In this document: positions 46,632 to 50,020 of the stretch, piece after piece
Numbering within the stretch: the first letter of the stretch is position 1
Layout of the letters: each line of letters opens with the position of its first letter
Origin: Prosthecobacter sp.
GTDB lineage: Bacteria; Verrucomicrobiota; Verrucomicrobiia; Verrucomicrobiales; Verrucomicrobiaceae
DNA length: 50,020 nucleotides
Direction of reading: 5' to 3'
Assembly (NCBI GenBank): GCA_030833205.1
Contig: JAURHS010000008.1
Span: 1-50,020 of the forward strand
Position numbers and translations under genes: made by a program
Notes under the pieces: model-generated
Told to the model about the DNA's origin: nothing
Database searches by the model: none
What the model saw: the letters and a program-made list of their open reading frames with translations, nothing else

Positions 46632-47918
46632 ATGAAATCCCCCGTCCTGTTTCTTCTCTGTGCTGTCTCAGCTTTTGCGGCTCCTGATTGGGGGCGCTTT
46701 CGTGGTCCCAACGGCAGCGGCGTGGCGCAGACCACGGGCCTGCCCAGCACGGTGGACGCAGCCAGCACCTTGTGGAAGGTGCCGCTCGGCAAGGGCTGGT
46801 CCTCGCCGGTGATCTGGGGCGAGATGGTGCTGGTGACGGCGGAGACCGCTGCCAACAAGCGCGCGGTGATTGCCTTGAGCGTCAACGATGGCAGTGAGCT
46901 GTGGCGCCACGAGGAAACCTTTGAGCCGCACAATCTGCACCGCACCTACAACAGCTTCGCCAGCAGTTCGCCCTTTGTTGATGCGCAGCGCATCTACATC
47001 AATTGGAGCAGCGGCCCGATGATTCAGGCCCTGGCCTTGGACCACCAAGGCAAGCTGTTGTGGCGCAATGACAAGGTCACCGGCTATGTGCATGAGCATG
47101 GCACCGGCGTCTCGGCCCTGGTGGTGGACGGCGTGATGATCGTGCGCAGCGAGTTCGACTACGAGAAAAACGGCAAGGACCTCACCACCTCGGCCGATCA
47201 GAAGCAGTGGAAGAGTTGCATCGTTGGTCTGGACGCCTCAAGCGGCAAGGAGGTCTGGCGCCATGAAATGCCCAACTGCCTCAACACCTTCTCCACGCCC
47301 GTGGTGCGCGAGGTGCCCGGCGGTGGCCGCGAGGTGATCTGCGCCAACACCGGCAGCGGCGTGATGGGACTGGATGTGAAGACCGGCAAGCTCAACTGGC
47401 AGCACAATCCCGGCTACAGCCAGCGCAGTCTGGGCAGCGGCGTGCTCAGCGACAACTTCTACTTCTGCACCTTTGGCACCGGCGGCGGGGTCAAGGAGAT
47501 TGCGGCTCTGGATCTGACCGGAGCCAAGCCCAAGCCGGTGAGCTTCGATATCCCCAAGGGCCTGCCCTATGTGCCTTCGCCCCTGGTGATCGGCGACAAG
47601 ATGTACCTGCTTGGCGATGGCGGCATTCTGCGCTGCGTGGAGTTCAAGACCGGCAAGGTCATCTACGAGGAGCGCGTCGAGGGCAGTGCGGGCAGCGCCA
47701 AGTTCTTCAGCAGCCCGGTGGCTGGTGACGGCAAGATTTACTGCGCCAGCCAGCAGGGTGATCTCATCATCGTCAAGGCCGGCCCGAAGTACGAGCGTCT
47801 CAGTGCCAGCAAGCTCGATGGCCCGGTCAACAGTGTGCCTGCCATTGGCGAGAAGAAACTCTTCGTGCGCACCGCAGGCAGCCTCTACTGCCTGGGCTCC
47901 AAGACGCCCCTGCCTTAA
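46632..47918 (+). CDS. Secreted PQQ-like beta-propeller protein
   Basis: The start is ATG 46632, which opens a signal peptide (MKSPVLFLLCAVSAFAA); the frame extends upstream but without coding features. The 428-residue protein reads PDWGRFRGPNGSGVAQ at the mature N-terminus, then repeated blades (SVNDGSELWRHEE, LDASSGKEVWRHEM, LDVKTGKLNWQHN), the tryptophan-docking pattern of PQQ-type eight-bladed propellers. These WRGP-type proteins are abundant in Planctomycetes and Verrucomicrobiota; the catalytic residues of PQQ dehydrogenases are not seen, so binding or scaffold roles similar to BamB are also possible. It is divergent from the M60 gene with a 158-base gap and its last 3 bases overlap the convergent methyltransferase gene. 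Confidence 0.9.
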   Translation: MKSPVLFLLCAVSAFAAPDWGRFRGPNGSGVAQTTGLPSTVDAASTLWKVPLGKGWSSPVIWGEMVLVTAETAANKRAVIALSVNDGSELWRHEETFEPHNLHRTYNSFASSSPFVDAQRIYINWSSGPMIQALALDHQGKLLWRNDKVTGYVHEHGTGVSALVVDGVMIVRSEFDYEKNGKDLTTSADQKQWKSCIVGLDASSGKEVWRHEMPNCLNTFSTPVVREVPGGGREVICANTGSGVMGLDVKTGKLNWQHNPGYSQRSLGSGVLSDNFYFCTFGTGGGVKEIAALDLTGAKPKPVSFDIPKGLPYVPSPLVIGDKMYLLGDGGILRCVEFKTGKVIYEERVEGSAGSAKFFSSPVAGDGKIYCASQQGDLIIVKAGPKYERLSASKLDGPVNSVPAIGEKKLFVRTAGSLYCLGSKTPLP

Positions 47919-48616
47919 ACGCTGGGCGCGGTGGCGGCAGGCTGCTTCCAAATCACCCAGCACTCTGGTGGATCGGCCAGGCGATTGATGGGTCGCAAAA
48001 GCTGCACCTCAAAGCGACGCGGGTCGAGTTGTCTGGCCCATTCGTTGATGCGGGCCTGCTCCAGCTTGCCCTGCGCATGTCCGGGGTAAACGGCCAGCGT
48101 CAGCAGGCCGCGTGGGCGCAGCAGGCGCAGCGCGGCTTCAAGGGCGGGCAGGGTATCAGCCTCCTGGGTGGTGACGCTTTTGTCTGAGCCGGGCAGGTAG
48201 CCCAGATTGAACATGATCACGGCAATCTGGCCGTGCCATTGGGGATCAATGAGGATCTCCAAGTCGCGGTGATTGCCCTCGAGGACTTGGAGTTGCGGCG
48301 CCAAACCACCAAGGCCTTGCAGGCGCAGGTTGGTGGCTGCCACGGCGGCAGGCTGGACATCCACGGCCCAAAGTCTGCCCTGCGGGCCGAGGATTTGGGC
48401 CAGCATCAGGCTGTCGTGGCCATTGCCGCAGGTGGCATCAATGGCAGCCTCGCCGTCTTGCAGGCGATCGGCGATGAGCAGATGCGCCCAGCGCACGGCT
48501 GAGGGCAGGCCACCGCTGGCTGAGGCCAGTTGGGGAGAGCGGGAATTCACAGTGGCCTTGATGCCGCGGTTGAACGGCTCAGGCAAGGATCTTGTGTGCG
48601 ACCTGACCGTGCACAT
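47915..48616 (-). CDS. mnmM: tRNA (mnm5s2U34)-methyltransferase, MnmM/YtqB family
   Basis: The product is 233 residues from ATG 48616; a GTG at 48550 gives 211 residues and avoids a 38-base overlap with the upstream DUF1501 gene, so the shorter form is equally plausible. The family is recognised from AIDATCGNGHDSLMLA (SAM motif I), LWAVDVQPAAVAATNLRL, MFNLGYLPGSDKSVTT (the YtqB hallmark), LTLAVYPGHAQGKLE and a DPPECWVIWK terminus. YtqB/MnmM methylates the 5-aminomethyl group of the wobble uridine in tRNAs for Lys, Glu and Gln in bacteria lacking the MnmC methylase. A rRNA methyltransferase annotation would be older and less specific. Confidence 0.8.
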   Translation of the reverse strand: MCTVRSHTRSLPEPFNRGIKATVNSRSPQLASASGGLPSAVRWAHLLIADRLQDGEAAIDATCGNGHDSLMLAQILGPQGRLWAVDVQPAAVAATNLRLQGLGGLAPQLQVLEGNHRDLEILIDPQWHGQIAVIMFNLGYLPGSDKSVTTQEADTLPALEAALRLLRPRGLLTLAVYPGHAQGKLEQARINEWARQLDPRRFEVQLLRPINRLADPPECWVIWKQPAATAPSV

Positions 48617-49991
48617 CGGTGAGGCGGAAGTCGCGTCCGGCGTGGCGGAAGGTCAGGCGCTCATGGTCCAAGCCAAGAAGGTGCAGCACGGTGGCGTGCC
48701 AATCGTGGATGGGCATCTTGTCCTCGACTGCCTCATAGCCGTAGTCGTCGGTGCGGCCGTAGCGCAGGCCGCCCTTCACGCCGCCGCCAGCCATCCACAT
48801 GCTGAAGCCCTTGTGGTTGTGATCGCGGCCATCGTCGCCCTGACTGTGCGGGGTGCGACCAAACTCACCGCCCCAAATGACCAAGGTGTCCTTGAGTAGG
48901 CCATGGGTTTTCAGATCCTTGAGCAATGCCGCGATGGGTTGATCAATCTGGCGGCAGTTGCGCTCGAGTTGTGCCTTCAGGTTGAAGTGCTGGTCCCAGT
49001 TGCCGTGGGTGATTTCCACAAAGCGCACGCCTGCCTGCACCAGTTTGCGTGCCATCAGGCACTGACGGCCAAAGGTGTCGGTCTCGGGTTCATCCAGGCC
49101 ATAGAGCTTGCGTGTGGCCTCAGGCTCTGCGTTGAGGTCGAGCAGGCGCGGCACCTCAGCCTGCATGCGAAAGGCCAGCTCATAGGATTCGATGGCGGCC
49201 TCCAACTCCGCGTTGTGGCCGCCGTTTTGTTGCAGGGTTTGTCGGTTGATGGCTTGGATGAAATCGAGCTGGGCGCGTTGGGCGGCACTTTGCAGCCGCG
49301 GGTTCTTGATGTTGGGCAGGGAAGTGGGGCGCTGCTTGATGCCCAGGCGCTGGGCGATCTGGGCCAGGCCGGGAATGTTGGTGCCGCCGAGTTTGGTGGC
49401 CTGATAAATGGCGGGCAAAAAGGCGCTGCCGTAACTGCGGGCCGCTGCAGGCGGCGGGTTGATGGTGATGAAGCCGGGAAGGTTTTCATTCTCGCTGCCC
49501 AGACCATACAGCACCCAGGAGCCCATGGAGGGGCGCACGAATTGCGCCGAGCCCGTGTGCAGTTGCGTGAAGGCCTGCGGGTGCGCGGGCACATCGGTGC
49601 ACATCGAGTGGATCATGCAGAGCTCATCGGCATGGCCGGCAAGCTGCGGCAGCAATTCGCTGATCGGCAGGCCACTTTGGCCATGAGCCTTGAAGGACCA
49701 GGGCGAGGCCATGAGCTTGGCCTGACCACCGCGCCCAGCGGCTGGGGGCGCGCTCTTGCCGCTGTCCTGCGTCAGCTTTGGCTTGGGGTCGAACAGGTCC
49801 ACATGGGAGGGGGCACCTTGCATGCACAGGAAAATGACGCGCTTGGCTCGCGCCGGCAGCATGGGGGCCTTGGGCCTCAGGGGGCCGTCAGGGGAGGTCG
49901 CCCTCGCGGCGGATTGGGTCAGTGCAGCAAGAGCCAGCATACCAAGGCCTTGGCCGGATTGCTGCAGGAGGTGACGACGGGAAAAGTCCAT
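48579..49991 (-). CDS. Tat-exported DUF1501 (sulfatase-like) protein
   Basis: The 470-residue protein starts at ATG 49991 with a twin-arginine signal, SRRHLLQQSGQGLGMLAL (Arg5-Arg6). The DUF1501 body shows KRVIFLCMQGAPSHVDLFDPKP near the N-terminus, ELLPQLAGHADELCMIHSM, RFVEITHGNWDQHFN, and LVIWGGEFGRTPHSQ followed by GRDHNHKGFSMWMAGGGVKGG. These resemble the metal-site landmarks of the alkaline-phosphatase/sulfatase superfamily, but no formylglycine site is seen. In Planctomycetes and Verrucomicrobiota the gene normally lies after a DUF1549/DUF1553 cytochrome-c-type gene, which would be just beyond the right edge of the window. Molecular function is not established. The last 29 bases (49992-50020) hold nothing recognisable. 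Confidence 0.92.
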   Translation of the reverse strand: MDFSRRHLLQQSGQGLGMLALAALTQSAARATSPDGPLRPKAPMLPARAKRVIFLCMQGAPSHVDLFDPKPKLTQDSGKSAPPAAGRGGQAKLMASPWSFKAHGQSGLPISELLPQLAGHADELCMIHSMCTDVPAHPQAFTQLHTGSAQFVRPSMGSWVLYGLGSENENLPGFITINPPPAAARSYGSAFLPAIYQATKLGGTNIPGLAQIAQRLGIKQRPTSLPNIKNPRLQSAAQRAQLDFIQAINRQTLQQNGGHNAELEAAIESYELAFRMQAEVPRLLDLNAEPEATRKLYGLDEPETDTFGRQCLMARKLVQAGVRFVEITHGNWDQHFNLKAQLERNCRQIDQPIAALLKDLKTHGLLKDTLVIWGGEFGRTPHSQGDDGRDHNHKGFSMWMAGGGVKGGLRYGRTDDYGYEAVEDKMPIHDWHATVLHLLGLDHERLTFRHAGRDFRLTDVHGQVAHKILA

Positions 49992-50020
49992 GGCGGGGTC
50001 AGCGATTTCAACCCGGCCCC

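Noticed and set aside
1-50020. CRISPR arrays, tRNA/rRNA genes, insertion sequences or prophage
   Set aside because: No regularly spaced direct repeats, no tRNA-like cloverleaf, no transposase or integrase frame, and gene order is that of an ordinary chromosome.

Overview
The window looks like a chromosomal segment of a Verrucomicrobiota bacterium. The DNA is GC-rich by eye and most genes lack a clear Shine-Dalgarno sequence. The protein families are typical of the Planctomycetes-Verrucomicrobia group: DUF1501, DUF1080, a neutral-ceramidase-like secreted protein, a golvesin-like FAD oxidoreductase, an M60-type peptidase, a PQQ-repeat protein, a MetRS without zinc cysteines, and a large putative-Ig (He_PIG) protein whose N-terminus I recall from this phylum. 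The assignment is inference from gene content; no rRNA or tRNA gene is visible. Coding density is high, no stretch over 300 bases lacks a gene, and I see no IS element, phage or CRISPR array.

Layout. 1-6.55 kb: the tail of a TauE/SafE-like permease, then a minus-strand cassette DUF3570 -> ApbE flavin transferase -> DUF4266 lipoprotein -> giant Ig-repeat protein. 6.67-10.9 kb: secreted FAD oxidoreductase, membrane protein of unknown function, phosphofructokinase. 11.1-12.8 kb: a NosR-like membrane protein with two FMN-attachment motifs, a plausible ApbE client. 12.8-17.3 kb: small membrane protein, RsuA, DUF1080 protein, creatininase-family protein, metallophosphoesterase, GT9 heptosyltransferase-like protein. 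17.3-24.3 kb: GlnD with Apt upstream, a 2-hydroxyacid dehydrogenase, and an NtrC-like sigma-54 regulator with its PAS histidine kinase. 24.5-26.6 kb: L,D-transpeptidase lipoprotein and ceramidase-like protein. 26.7-28.5 kb: an isolated nuoDE pair behind a CRP-type palindrome. 28.6-32.5 kb: a GspG-like pseudopilin and PPDK, whose frame runs without a stop into a lysine/alanine histone-H1-like tail. 32.7-37.7 kb: ABC ATPase, ABC permease and PanC translationally coupled, then MetG and a TauE/SafE permease. 37.8-44.2 kb: heavy-metal efflux operon (small membrane-anchored protein, TolC-like protein, HME-RND pump, histidine kinase) without a visible periplasmic adaptor or response regulator. 44.2-50 kb: M60-like metallopeptidase, PQQ-repeat protein, MnmM-type tRNA methyltransferase and a Tat-exported DUF1501 protein.

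Functional themes. The clearest is extracytosolic flavin/redox biology: ApbE with DUF4266/DUF3570, and a nearby tandem FMN-binding NosR-like protein. The others are nitrogen and two-component signalling (GlnD, NtrC-like pair), complex I (nuoDE), metal efflux, and secreted catabolic proteins. The points most worth a second look are the PPDK/histone-like in-frame junction, the ApbE that lacks the usual metal-binding Asp and a signal peptide, the DUF4266 lipoprotein ending in a Gly-rich CGCN tail, and the efflux operon without an adaptor.
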